In this document: in pieces, positions 23,450 to 34,783 of the stretch | Layout of the letters: each line of letters starts with the position of its first letter | How positions within the stretch are numbered: the stretch's first letter is position 1 | Source of the DNA: Adiantum capillus-veneris | Taxonomy: Eukaryota; Streptophyta; Polypodiopsida; Polypodiales; Pteridaceae | NCBI GenBank assembly: GCA_014529385.2 | Contig: CM043956.1 | Span: 94,103,221-94,167,220 of the forward strand | Direction: 5' to 3' | DNA: 64,000 nt | The notes under the pieces: model-generated | What the model saw: the letters and a program-made list of their open reading frames with translations, nothing else | What the model was told of the DNA's origin: nothing | The model's database searches: none | Made by a program: the position numbers and the translations under genes

Positions 23450-23500
23450 GAGAGAGGGAGGGAGAGCGCGGGTTTACCTCTTTCACTTGAGCACCAAAAC
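23153..23500. repeat. (CT)n, (GT)n and 31-nt G run at the right end of copy 2
   Basis: (CT)n at 23153-23199, (GT) and (GA) blocks to 23345, a (GT)7 near 23403, then an uninterrupted run of 31 G at 23418-23448 followed by GA repeats. Frames reading through it on either strand are low-complexity artefacts. Confidence 0.85.
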
Positions 23501-23773
23501 ACAGATCTAAGATTTGAGTTTTTGGCACTCTCGATTTTTTTAACCCCTGTCTTGGCGTCGCTATGAGCATCACTATAGGCGTCGCTATGCAACAAAGAAA
23601 ATAGCGACGCCATGGATTTTCACTTTTGAGCATCGCACTGCGAGCGTCGCGAATGTGAAGTACCTCTTGTAGTGATATAGTGACGCTCATAACGATGATC
23701 ATAACGACACTGTGGATTTTTACATTTGAGCGCACACTACTAGTGTTGCTAATATGAAGAACCTCTTGTAGTG

Positions 23774-24440
23774 GGCTTGTAGTGTAGCCTATTTCCATGG
23801 AGAAGATAACCATAGTTGAGAAGGTAACCCTCACCTGCACCCATGGAAACAACACAACATTTAGTTAGCATTGGTACCCTATGCAGATGTGATGCATGGG
23901 TATCCCACATGTTATAGATGTCACCCAACTAGATTGCTTTCAAAGATGAATTATAAGAAAGGTCAAGATAATCATATATTCAGAGATGAAATCATTTACA
24001 AGAAGGCTAAAAAAACCATATGAAGCCCCTTGTGCTTTACAAGCTCTCATGAGATAAAGTTCAGTAGAAGAATCTAATTTAAGTGCCTCTACCGGCATAT
24101 GCATGAAGAATACCCACAACCATCAAATAGTTCAGACAACATTCCATTTCAATGCCCAAAGTCACCTAAGAATCTGTTGGAGCAGCCAACTCATCAATAA
24201 CCTTCTTATCCTTGCCCTTTTCCATAGATCCGACATTTAACACTACCCCTTTGCAGGTAAAATCCTCACTTTCCTAATGTACAGACACTTCTCCCAAATA
24301 CACACACCACCAATGCTAAGTGAGCATGTAAAGATCACCTTTTTATTGGTTTTGGAGCAAGTGGCCACCTTCCTTCTTAGCCGTATGACGGGCCCGACAT
24401 CAAGAGGGGGATGGTGTAGCAACACCACCATGTGCGCACG
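23774..24440. other. flank of the CACTA nest, no recognised gene
   Basis: It begins GGCTTGTAGTG and then a 29-bp stretch (23785-23813) repeated at 26645-26673. The rest is single-copy-looking in this window. A minus-strand frame at 24243-24431 has a few gypsy-like residues (GPVIRLRRKVATCSK), but I cannot assign it. Confidence 0.5.
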
Positions 24441-24443
24441 CGC

Positions 24444-26176
<1,733 letters not shown>

Positions 26177-26177
26177 C

Positions 26178-26233
<56 letters not shown>

Positions 26234-26361
26234 GACAGAGAAAGTGGGGAAGGGAACATGAGAGGGAGGAGAGGGAAGGAGCATACCTAGCTCTTCTTCC
26301 TCTTCTTGTGTGTGTATATGTGGGAGGGGGGAGGGTGAGGGAGAGAGGGGAGGGGGGGGGG

Positions 26362-26421
<60 letters not shown>

Positions 26422-26644
26422 AGCACTGGTATACCTGTTTTGCTAGAGCGCCAAAACTCAGATCTAAAATCTGAGTTTTTGGCACTTGCGGATTATTCTT
26501 TTAACGTGTCTCGGCGTCACTATGATTGTCGCTATGCAACAAATAATATAGCGACACTCATAGCAATGATCATAGCGACACCGTGGATTTTCACATTTGA
26601 GCATCACACTCTAGCGTCACTAATATGAAGAACCTCTTGTAGTG
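26177..26644 (-). mobile_element. right terminal fragment of a further CACTA element (copy 4)
   Basis: The (GA)n at 26177-26231 is followed by GAAGGGAACATGAGAGGGAGGA, a G-rich run, a second (GA)n, CTCAGATCTAAAATCTGAG (a near-perfect palindrome), the GTCGCTATG subterminal repeats and the TIR CCTCTTGTAGTG at 26633-26644. It is collinear with the right ends of the other copies. The LINE fragment sits in its (GA)n tract. No transposase portion is present. Confidence 0.75.
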
Positions 26645-26673
26645 TAGCCTATTGCCATGGAGAAGATAACCAT

Positions 26674-28035
26674 CCTGCAAGGTGAATGGTTCTTCTTTCT
26701 TCCCCATTGCAAGGGCTACCATTATATCTTTAAAGTCAGGGTCAGTAGCATACTCATCTATCATAAAGATAGATCATTGTGAGTTTCTATAGACATCGCA
26801 TTGACTCTTGGTCATCACGAAAGTGCATTGGCCACTTAATCAAGTGCTTACCAGCAAGGTGAGAAATATGAAAGTAAAATTGTGAAAGAAAGTTTTCCCA
26901 CCTCATTTGTTTGTCGGAGAGCTTGGTTTCCGTCATGAAGTACTTGAGACTTTGGTGGTCTGTTCGCAAAATAAATGGAGTCCCCAATAGATAGTGCTTC
27001 CATGTGTCTAGGGCATGTAGAGTAGCTAAAAGATCTTTTTCATATATTCCCAAGACCCGATTATTGGTATTGAGTGTTTGGCTCTCATATGCTATGTCAT
27101 GCCCTTATTGAAGCAATAATGCTCAAAGGCAATCACCACAAGCATCACATTGGACCTCAAATGGCTTTGAGAGATTTGGAAGCATAAGGATTGGTTGGGA
27201 GGTAAGCTTCTCTTTGAGCTAATCAAGAGAGTTTTACTCTTTAGCAGTCCATAAGTACTTAATGTTCTTCTTTAAGGCATGTAATGGTCTTGCTATTTGA
27301 GAGAATTTTGCTATGAAGCGCCTATATTATGCACACATACCCATAAAGCTTTGTAGCTCATGTAGATTCCTTGGATTAGGTCATGTCTTTATTACCTCTA
27401 GCTTATATGGATCCATACAGATACCATCCTAAGAGATAATATGACCTAAGTATTGAATCTTTTGAACGAAAAATTCACTTTTTTGCTGATTGATAGAAAG
27501 CTAGTTCTCCCTCAAAGCTTGAAAAATTACTTGGAGATGTTGCTTCTGTTCCTCCAAAGACTTGGAGTAGATGATGATATCATCAAAGAACAGTCCAATG
27601 AATTTGCGGTAGGGTCTAAATATTTTCTCCATCAAATAATTAAAAGTGGATGGTGCATTAGTCAAGTCAAAGGCATGACCAGATATTCATAAATACCAAA
27701 CGTTTTACGGAACACGGTCTTTAGGATATCTTCATTCACTATCCTTATTTGATGATAGCCACTTTTAAGGTCAATCCTACTGAAGTAGGTTAAACCTTAT
27801 AGCTTATCAAATAGATCTTCTACCCACGGCACGGGAAATCTATTTTTGTTAGTGATATGGTTTAGCGCTCGATAGTCCACACACATGTGGTATGTACCAT
27901 CTTTCTTTTGCACTAAAAGGACTGGAGAACAAAAGGGAGAGGAACTAGGCCTCACCATCCCTTTGTCTACCAATTCTTGTACTTGCCTCAGGGATAATTT
28001 TTAATAGCTGCCCAAAATCTTAGGATTCAACAACA
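26674..28035 (-). pseudogene. Ty3/gypsy pol remnant (RT and RNase H)
   Basis: The minus strand carries, from right to left, the RT motif (R)MCVDYRALN near 27870, [18 protein letters not shown] and FFDDIIIYSK near 27590-27680 (the catalytic xxDD). It then gives SKPFEVQCDACG near 27150 and the RNase H segment 27053-26787 with YEKDLLATLHALDTWKHYL and TDHQSLKYF. Stops and frameshifts separate the pieces. No protease, integrase or LTR is seen. The left end meets the CACTA fragment and the right end meets an L1-like LINE at about 28035. Confidence 0.8.
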
Positions 28036-28038
28036 AAT

Positions 28039-29670
28039 TTAGAGGCAAAATTGTAACTTGTTTAGTGTTTTGCTAAGTAAAGAGCAAACTGCAAGCCACA
28101 CTACATGGGAAGTTGAGCATGACCAAAGACAGTGTGCAGGTGACTCAAGTAGGCGCAAAGGACAGCGAGTACATAACGGATCATGACCCATAGTAGCTAG
28201 CCAAGTCCCAACTGGAAGTCCTGCATGTGCAATCATCCACATGAAAAAAGAAATTCGACGAGCCGCATGTAAATCCCAGATGGCGGACCAAAACTGTTGT
28301 AGATAGGCATGGGAGAGACCTGAATGTAACCAAAAACGCATACGAGTGGGCTGCTCTGGTTGCTGTCTCATCAATGCTAACCTTCCAATCCTGACAGTGT
28401 ACTCAAAGAATGATACAGGTGCACCGGTGGGATCAGAGTGAGGCCAATGCCACTCTCCTGGTTCCCAATAAAGCTGAGATAGGGCACGACCCTCCCACAC
28501 CCAAAGCCGCCACAGTGCAGCATCAGCGGACGCGAAACGGGGGTCAACACAACGACGCTTCCCGCGGGAGCCAACTACTCGTATGGCCTCCCATGGAGCC
28601 CCGGGGGAGACAAGGTGCGGAGAGGTGGCATCATATGTCAATCTAGCATGAATCCCCTGAGTAGTCAGTATCAACTGTGAACAGCATGGTGTCTAAACGA
28701 ACCAATAAGAGAGTACTCTGAGCAAAGAGGCCTTCCCAGCCACAATGGGGAGGCATCTCAACCGTGCCTCGCATGACTGCATCCCACTGTGAAGGAACGA
28801 CGGAATCAATCTCAAGCAGTCTGTCTGTCACACCACGACCCATGTCATAATGTTCTGCCACAAAATCTGCATCCAGCATACGTGTCTCATGAAACAACCG
28901 CATAGAGGCAGCAGGGCCAGTGTCCCAAGCAGCCCAATCAATGTGAGTCCTCTCTCCAAGCTGACGGGGTGGATTAACCGAAGAATCAAGAACTACAGCA
29001 TTCCAAATGAGAGGCTGGCGCTCAATCTCCTCACAACATGAGGGAGGTGAGCGTATGATAGCCCGTCGCATGGAAACCCAAATCTGAAGGAGCGATCGGA
29101 TGAAGGGTGAGAGGGTGGTGGTGGACAAGGGGGCATCCGTAAAGAGAAAACGATACCCTGTATGCCAAGTATGACCATCTCTAGTGCCGAGGCGTGGAGT
29201 CACTGTGCAAAGAGCGACCTGAAGAAGCATCTTCCAAGGTTCTTGGCCGAGAAAAAGACCCCGAACAATAAGCTTGGTAAGAAAGGCGCGACTCTGTAAC
29301 TCTGGATCAATAATGCCAAGGCCTCCCTCTGACCTAGGACGAATAATCGTGGACCAGCGAACTCGAGCACGAGTATCAGTAGTCTCATCTGTGCCACTCC
29401 ATAAAAAGTTCCGCACTAGTCGGCGGAGCTGAGCTATCACACCAGAATGTAGCATCCAACAAGAGGCCGTATACCATACTGTAGCCAGAATGACCTGGTT
29501 GGCGACCAATGCACGGCCAGCCAACGACAGATGACGTGAAGACCAATGGCATAGCTTCCTGCGAATAGACTGTAGTACGGGTGCAAACTGCTGCTGTGAG
29601 GAAACATCAAATCCAACATGAAAGCCCAGATATTTGCATGTCTGACCCGGCTGCAGCCATGTGAAACCAT
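28039..29670 (-). pseudogene. L1-like ORF2 C-terminal region with zf-RVT domain
   Basis: The frame 29524-28643 has the conserved post-RT pattern of plant L1 ORF2 (LAGRALVANQVILATVWY, LVRNFLWSG, EGGLGIIDPELQSRAF). After a frameshift, 28674-28039 contains RRISFFMWMIAHAGLPVGTW and CTRCPLRLLESPAHCLWSC. This is the zf-RVT zinc-binding region at the C-terminus of these proteins. The frame ends near 28039 without an evident poly(A). Confidence 0.8.
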
Positions 29671-29710
29671 CAGCTACCCCCCAAGTAGGTATGTCATCAT
29701 TGCCAACCAG

Positions 29711-30829
29711 TCACCCATAGGATTTATGCCAGTTAATGCGTGCACCACTGGCAATGCAAAAAACCTCTAGGGCCTCCCGCATGGCATCCAGAGCAGCTAG
29801 CAAATAGCGCAACATTAGCATAGTGTCATCAGCAAACTCCTGATCGATAAGGTCCGGACCTGTAGGTACTGGCATTGTCAAGCCACAAAATGCATGACTC
29901 TGAGCACGAAGAAAGTCGGACATAGTCTCTCCTACAAACAGATACAGATATGCTGCTAAAGGACATCCCTGACGGACAGATCGAGAAAGCTCAAAACTGC
30001 GACTGACACGGCCACCAATAGTAATAGCACTGCTGGCAGTCCTGAAGAGAGCGGAAATGCCTGAGATCCATCTCGAAGGGAAACCCATCCTGGCTAATGA
30101 TCCTTCGAGAAAGTCCCACTCAACACGATCGTATGCTTTCTTGAAGTCAAGAATGAAAAAAGCGAGAGGTTCAAAAGATGATCTGGCCCACTCTACTGCC
30201 TCATAAAAAGTGAAGATATTGTCCAGGATGCATCGATCCATGACAAAGCCTGTCTAAGAAGTATGAATAATCTCTGGTAAGAACGGTCGCAAGCGATGGT
30301 TGATCAGTAACGCTAATATCTTACAGACCGAAGGGAGTAGGGTAATAGGTCTCCACTGTTGTAGTTCAGTGGTGTCACCCCCCCTCGGAATAAGAGATAT
30401 GAGACCTGAACAAAGATCCGGATGCATATATCCTGATGCAAAGATGTCCTGACAACCGCGAAGCAGTGGTATATGCAATACATCCCAATATGTCAAAAAG
30501 AAAGTTCTAGTGAGGCCATCCTCTCCTGGACAGGAGGATGGATCAAGACTCTCTATAGCAGCATGGAGCTCTGCAAGTGTGAAGGGTGCCAACAAGATCT
30601 CTGCCATAGTGTCTGTACAACGGTGTCGAGTGTGATGCCAGACCTGCTCACGGGCAAGTAAAACCTCAGTAGTGCATACATCAGTAGTGAACAATGTCTC
30701 AAAATAATCTGCAGACATATCAAGAATAACATCAAGATGCATATGTAGTGTTCCCTGAGCATCGCACAAAGTCCGAAGGGTGGTGCCAAGAGGGCGCTCT
30801 TTATGCGCAGTGAAGAAGTCTTTATTCAT
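29711..30829 (-). pseudogene. L1-like reverse transcriptase domain
   Basis: Two pieces in the same frame are separated by a TAG at 30254-30256, where the family has glutamine (QTGFV). Upstream are SSCPGEDGLTRTFFLTYWDV, LISLIPRGGDTTELQQWRPI and LLINHRLRPFLPEII. Downstream are DRCILDNIFTFYE, FILDFKKAYDRVEWDFLEG, SVRQGCPLAAYLYLFV and the catalytic FADD in IDQEFADDTMLML. All catalytic aspartates are visible. The single stop and later frameshifts inactivate it. Confidence 0.85.
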
Positions 30830-31444
30830 TCGATCAGCTTTAGCTATCCAATGAGATACTGAAGCATGATGAGTGAACTCAGACCTAGCCTCCTGTACGC
30901 GACGAATCTCCTCTGTGAGCTCTGTCTATCTAGCAGCGAGATAAGCATCCTGAGGCCACTCCTCAAGCAAGCGCTGAGTGGAACCAAGAGGAATGTGAAG
31001 ATCAGACTCTCGTACTCTCAACTGACAATGAATAATAGCAGTCTGATCACGGCAGTAAATACTAGACTGAGTAATGCAATGAGCAAGAAACTCTCCAGGG
31101 GGACCACAATAAGAAGCACCCGTGGACCATAAGTCACGAATCTACTGCTACAATACTTGAGTGGTGAGAACACTGTCAGGGATGCGGCCGCCTCGTCTCT
31201 GTGCAGAGGATCTGGTGAAGGAGATAAACAATGAGATGGGTAAATGATCTGAGAGGCTGGTCCCTCTCCAAATAGTAGTAAATCCACCTAGAGCTACTGC
31301 CCAAGGGCCAATGTAAAAACGATCAAGTCGCTCCAATAATCTCCCCCGCTGTCGCTGAAACCCCCACGAGTAATGAAGTGTAGCAGGGTGGTGACCAAAA
31401 GAGGGTATGTGCCAGGCGTCAACACCTTGAATAGCTAGAAGAAA

Positions 31445-31795
31445 TCAATCCCAAGCTGGCTGCTCATCGGGAGAAATGGATGATAGAACTGGAGGTGTGA
31501 TGTCTCGCCAATTAGAGTCGCTCTCAACATTGTTGAAGTCGCCTCCAACAACCCAAGAGTCTACAGCAGTAGGTAGAACAGCAGCCAAGGAGGACCAAAA
31601 AGTAGCCCTCTCCCGAGGAGTAGTGGGTGCATAGACTGACATAAAACCAATGATAGATTCCCAAAGAGAAGAAGAAACATCAACCTTAGGTAGGCTCGAA
31701 GCGCTCCTTGTGCGGAGTGGAGACACACAATCAAGAACGAGGGCACTATCGGGTCCCAAAAAAGATGCAGCTGTATCACGATGCACTATCTTGTG
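31445..31795 (-). pseudogene. L1-like endonuclease remnant
   Basis: The minus frame shows IIGFMSVYAPTTPRERATFW followed by VDSWVVGGDFNNVE. These match the central part of the AP endonuclease of plant L1 elements (NVYAP and GDFN motifs). The N-terminal catalytic part is lost at the truncation near 31790. Confidence 0.75.
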
Positions 31796-31999
31796 TAACT
31801 CTGTAAAAACAAAAAGGAAAGTCACATTATTCCCAAGCACATATCAACCATTTTCTATAAGTTAGCAAGCTATTGAGTCACCATTTTCAAACTCCATCGA
31901 GCGAACATCACTAGATTCATCGCACATGGGTTCAACGTTGTCATCGTAACCATCGTAATATCCATCGAGTGGATTTCGCGAGGAAGAAGAGGCAGCCAT
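31776..31999 (-). pseudogene. two-exon gene fragment interrupted by the L1-like LINE
   Basis: ATG at 31999 opens a frame (MAASSSSRNPLDGYYDGYDD, acidic). It can be spliced from ATG before GTGACT at 31881/31882 to CTTTTTGTTTTTACAG at 31801, an 81-nt intron with consensus ends. The joined codon GAG leads into LHKIVHRDTAAS, after which L1 endonuclease sequence starts. The phases agree. The product is unknown. The acidic, serine-rich start resembles many host and transposon proteins and is not diagnostic. Confidence 0.4.
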
Positions 32000-32612
32000 A
32001 TTAAGAGAGGATGGTAAATAATGTTCACACAATTATTACTTGCTGCGTTCAAAAGAAACAAAGGGTAAAGCACTTGCTTTAGCTAAAGGATGAATAAGTT
32101 TATACAAATAATACTTCACACAGTCACAAGCATCTTAGGATAAGTAAGGGAGAGGAATGTTTTTGAAATGACTTTTGAAGCAGCAAGCCCACTTATATAC
32201 TACAATCTCCCTTCCCTTCTACAATCTCCCTTGCCTTCCTCAACGGTTCACTATATCTTAAAGCTAACCTACTATCAGATCTATCAAATGGATTTGACAC
32301 ATTTAGACACATCCAAGAGGTGACATCAAATTCAAAGGGATTAATGAACTAGTGGACAAGTGTGTGTTGGTGGTCTAGCGTTCCCACCACACTCATGTGT
32401 TGAACACCATAGAAATAACGAATGAACGAGCCTAAAATTTTCCCTTGAGAAACTCAGCGAAAAAAAATTTGCATGCTCGAGAAAATGATTTTTCTTGAGC
32501 ACTTGGTGGGAAAAAGATTTTCGAAAACGGTACTCGTCGTAAATTGTGTGTCGTCTTAATAGTGTGCCGGTTTCAATTTCGAAAACGCCGTTCGAGGGAA
32601 CGATAGTATTTG
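32000..32612. other. non-coding flank ending in a diverged repeat unit
   Basis: No gene seen. From about 32480 the sequence belongs to the repeat family also found at 39891-40720 (GTGTGTCGTCTTAATAGTGTG, CAATTTCGAAAACG). The CACTA insertion at 32613 splits one unit of that family. Confidence 0.55.
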
Positions 32613-32636
32613 CACTACAAGAGGTTGTGTGCTCTT

Positions 32637-32855
32637 GTGACGCTGTTAGCGACGGAAATACACTGGGTTTTTATAACCCCCGGCGTTGCTAAAACCGTCG
32701 CTACGAGCGTCGCTACGAGAGCGTCGCTATATGCGTCGCTATATAGCGACGCTCATAGCGACGGTTATAGCGACGTTCACACAGAAGACTATAGCGACGC
32801 TACAGAGCCATAACTAGCGACGCTTATAGCGACGCCCGAGAGAAATTTTTTTTTG
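32637..32855. repeat. subterminal GTCGCTA/TAGCGAC repeats
   Basis: About a dozen copies of GTCGCTA(T) in both orientations lie directly inside the left TIR. In En/Spm, TNPA binds 12-bp subterminal motifs of this arrangement. The actual binding here is inferred. Confidence 0.75.
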
Positions 32856-33201
32856 GTGGCAGGGCATTGAATGCCCTGCCACCCATCAACCATATTGTAC
32901 TTGATTCACTTTTTAAAAAAAGTGCAAGGGTAGATAATAGACCCAAAATAGTCACCCACAAGACGCATTGTTTGCAAAATTGACAATTGTACACATCATA
33001 GGCAAAATGAATTGATTGGCAAATGTAATAATGACAATTGTACAACATCATAGACATAAAGAATTGATTGGCAAAAGGAACTGCGGTGACAAATGTAATA
33101 ATATACATGGTTCAAAAAGACGTATAAAATCCGTCTCATGATACATAAGCTATGAGAAACCCTAAACTAATGCTATCTAGCTACGGCTAAACTGACGTCG
33201 T

Positions 33202-34511
33202 CTAGTCAGACGTCTCATCGCGTCCAAGCGGCGTATCTGTCGGATTCTGCAAAAAAAGACAATAAGACAGCTTTCAGTAAGTATAAACATATAACGACAT
33301 TTATAAAACAATACAAAAAATAAAAAAGAGTAAACCCTAATACTAACCATGCCGCCGCGAGAACTGAGAATGTCCATCAGGGCGTTTAAGCCCTTCCTGC
33401 CTGCGTACTCGCGCTCGTACGGTGTGGGATCACGCCCTGTCATCGACCACTGTCAAAACATACAAAGATTTCATTATGTTAGAATTAAAAAACTCATAAA
33501 CCATAAACTATCGAACATAAAGAGCAATGTGAAAACACTTACAAAATCGGCCTAAAATGATGCCCATCCACCGCTCCCCAAGTGGTGCGAGCTCCCTGCC
33601 TCTACTCGCGCTCTGGCTGCATCCTTTTGTTGCTTCCACTTGTCGGGATTCTCGTGCGCTGCTTTCTTCGCATTCTTCCAATCTTCTTTGGCCAGCCAAT
33701 CTGGCCTGTTCCACCCATTCTTGATTGCTTTTTGCACTTCGGAACGCTTGTGTTTGCAGTATTCGCGCATTCGAATCTTCATCAGGTCTTCATTGAAGCG
33801 CTGATCCCGTGTTGGAACGAGAAACTCATCATGAAGTATGCTGATGACTCTGTTTTTTAAATCACTTGGTACTTCACTCCATTTGTTTAGTATGTAGTTT
33901 CTAACCAACTGAGAGCAAAGACCACGCATGCGCGAGATCACCGTCTTGCCGTCATCATCCATGATGATGCCGCCGCTGATGTCGACGGAGTAAGGCAAGC
34001 CCTCTGGCTGGTGACGCGTGAACCTGGGTGTCCCGACAGGGGTCTCTAGCGGCATGTCGATGGGGGTACAGACGTCAGGTGTCTCCACCGGCGTCTAGGC
34101 CCCGAAGCGAGGAGTGTCGAGTGGCGTGGCTCCTGGCGGAGTAGGTAGAGGTGTGTAGCTTCTAGGAACAGTCAGCCGTGCAAAACCTGGCGTAGATGGC
34201 GATGCTGTGGCTGGTGTGGGGACGGGCAAAGAAGGGGAGGGTAAAGAGCCTCGTCGAACATGAGGCGGTGTGGAGGCATCGGTGGCGGAATCCCCACAAC
34301 AACCACCACCGCCACCACTAGAGCGCCGGTGTCTAGACGAGTGTGAAGCTCGTCTCGTCGACGCCGAAGCTTCGGAGCGCGCCGAATGCTCCGAAAGAGA
34401 GGGAGATGCGGATGGAGTAGGAACGCGCGATGATGCGCCAGAGCGATGACGCTCCACGTACCACTGTCTCTGCTGCGGTGACAAAGAAGAAAGAAACTCC
34501 TCATCATCCAT
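33202..34511 (-). pseudogene. TNPA-like protein (Transposase_24 / Ptta type), three exons, two stops
   Basis: ATG at 34511 (MDDEEFLSSLSPQQRQWYVE) follows an acceptor TTTAATGCAG. Exons are 34511-33543, 33449-33348 and 33246-33202, each a multiple of three, total 372 codons. The N-terminal third is Ser/Pro/Thr-rich and the middle holds GLPYSVDISGGIIMDDDGK. The basic part has GWNRPDWLAKEDWKNAKK and NPDKWKQQKDAARARVEAG, and the second exon is WSMTGRDPTPYEREYAGRK. These are hallmarks of the plant En/Spm TNPA-like family, which binds subterminal repeats. A TAG near 34094 replaces a likely CAG. A second TAG (codon after GGWASF) replaces the GAG still present in copy 2. The protein is therefore broken. 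Confidence 0.8.
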
Positions 34512-34783
34512 ACCTGCATTAAACACACGAATATTTAAACTTAATATTGAATGAATAGAGTAGACAATGACGCAAAGACCATTAAATACAATGACGTAAT
34601 GACGCATATAAATACAATGACGCAATGAAATGAGTGATAGAAGAGGCAAGTCGAAAACTCAGAATTTTCAATCAAAAGATGTGAGCGCGAGTAGAAAAGA
34701 GCGTTATACACCATGGAAGGTACTGAGAGAGCCAGAGCTTTTACAACACGGAGCAAAATTGTTCAAAGCCAATATTTGTGGCT

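Larger units (their letters stand above)
13756..23674 (-). mobile_element. CACTA transposon copy 2, deletion derivative nested in copy 1
   Basis: Ends are CACTACAAGAGG at 13756-13767 and CCTCTTGTAGTG at 23663-23674. They are flanked by a 3-bp duplication ATA (13753-13755 and 23675-23677), as CACTA elements make. Subterminal repeats of GTCGCTAT/ATAGCGAC lie at both ends. It holds a TNPA-like gene (14510-15650) fused by deletion to the 3' side of TNP2 (15655-17186), and a 4.6 kb LINE at 18569-23152. Confidence 0.9.
7261..23773 (-). mobile_element. CACTA (En/Spm) transposon copy 1, truncated outer element of a nest
   Basis: The right end is the TIR CCTCTTGTAGTG at 23762-23773. The left end is cut by the copia LTR at 7260. 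Own sequence is 7261-7804, 10675-13755 and 23675-23773. The rest is two insertions: a small LTR element and CACTA copy 2. Removing copy 2 and one ATA rejoins the subterminal sequence (CTATGCAACAAATGATA + TAGTGACG) to match the intact right end seen at 26540. TNP2 exons run right to left from a start at 11799. Confidence 0.8.
28039..31795 (-). mobile_element. L1-like LINE, 5'-truncated, minus strand
   Basis: Domains run right to left: the end of an AP endonuclease (31795-31445), a linker, reverse transcriptase (30829-29711), the post-RT region (29524-28643) and a zf-RVT type C-terminus (28674-28039). ORF1 and the start of the endonuclease are missing. It lies between an exon-like fragment (31800) and the gypsy remnant (28035). 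No clear target duplication was found. Confidence 0.85.
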
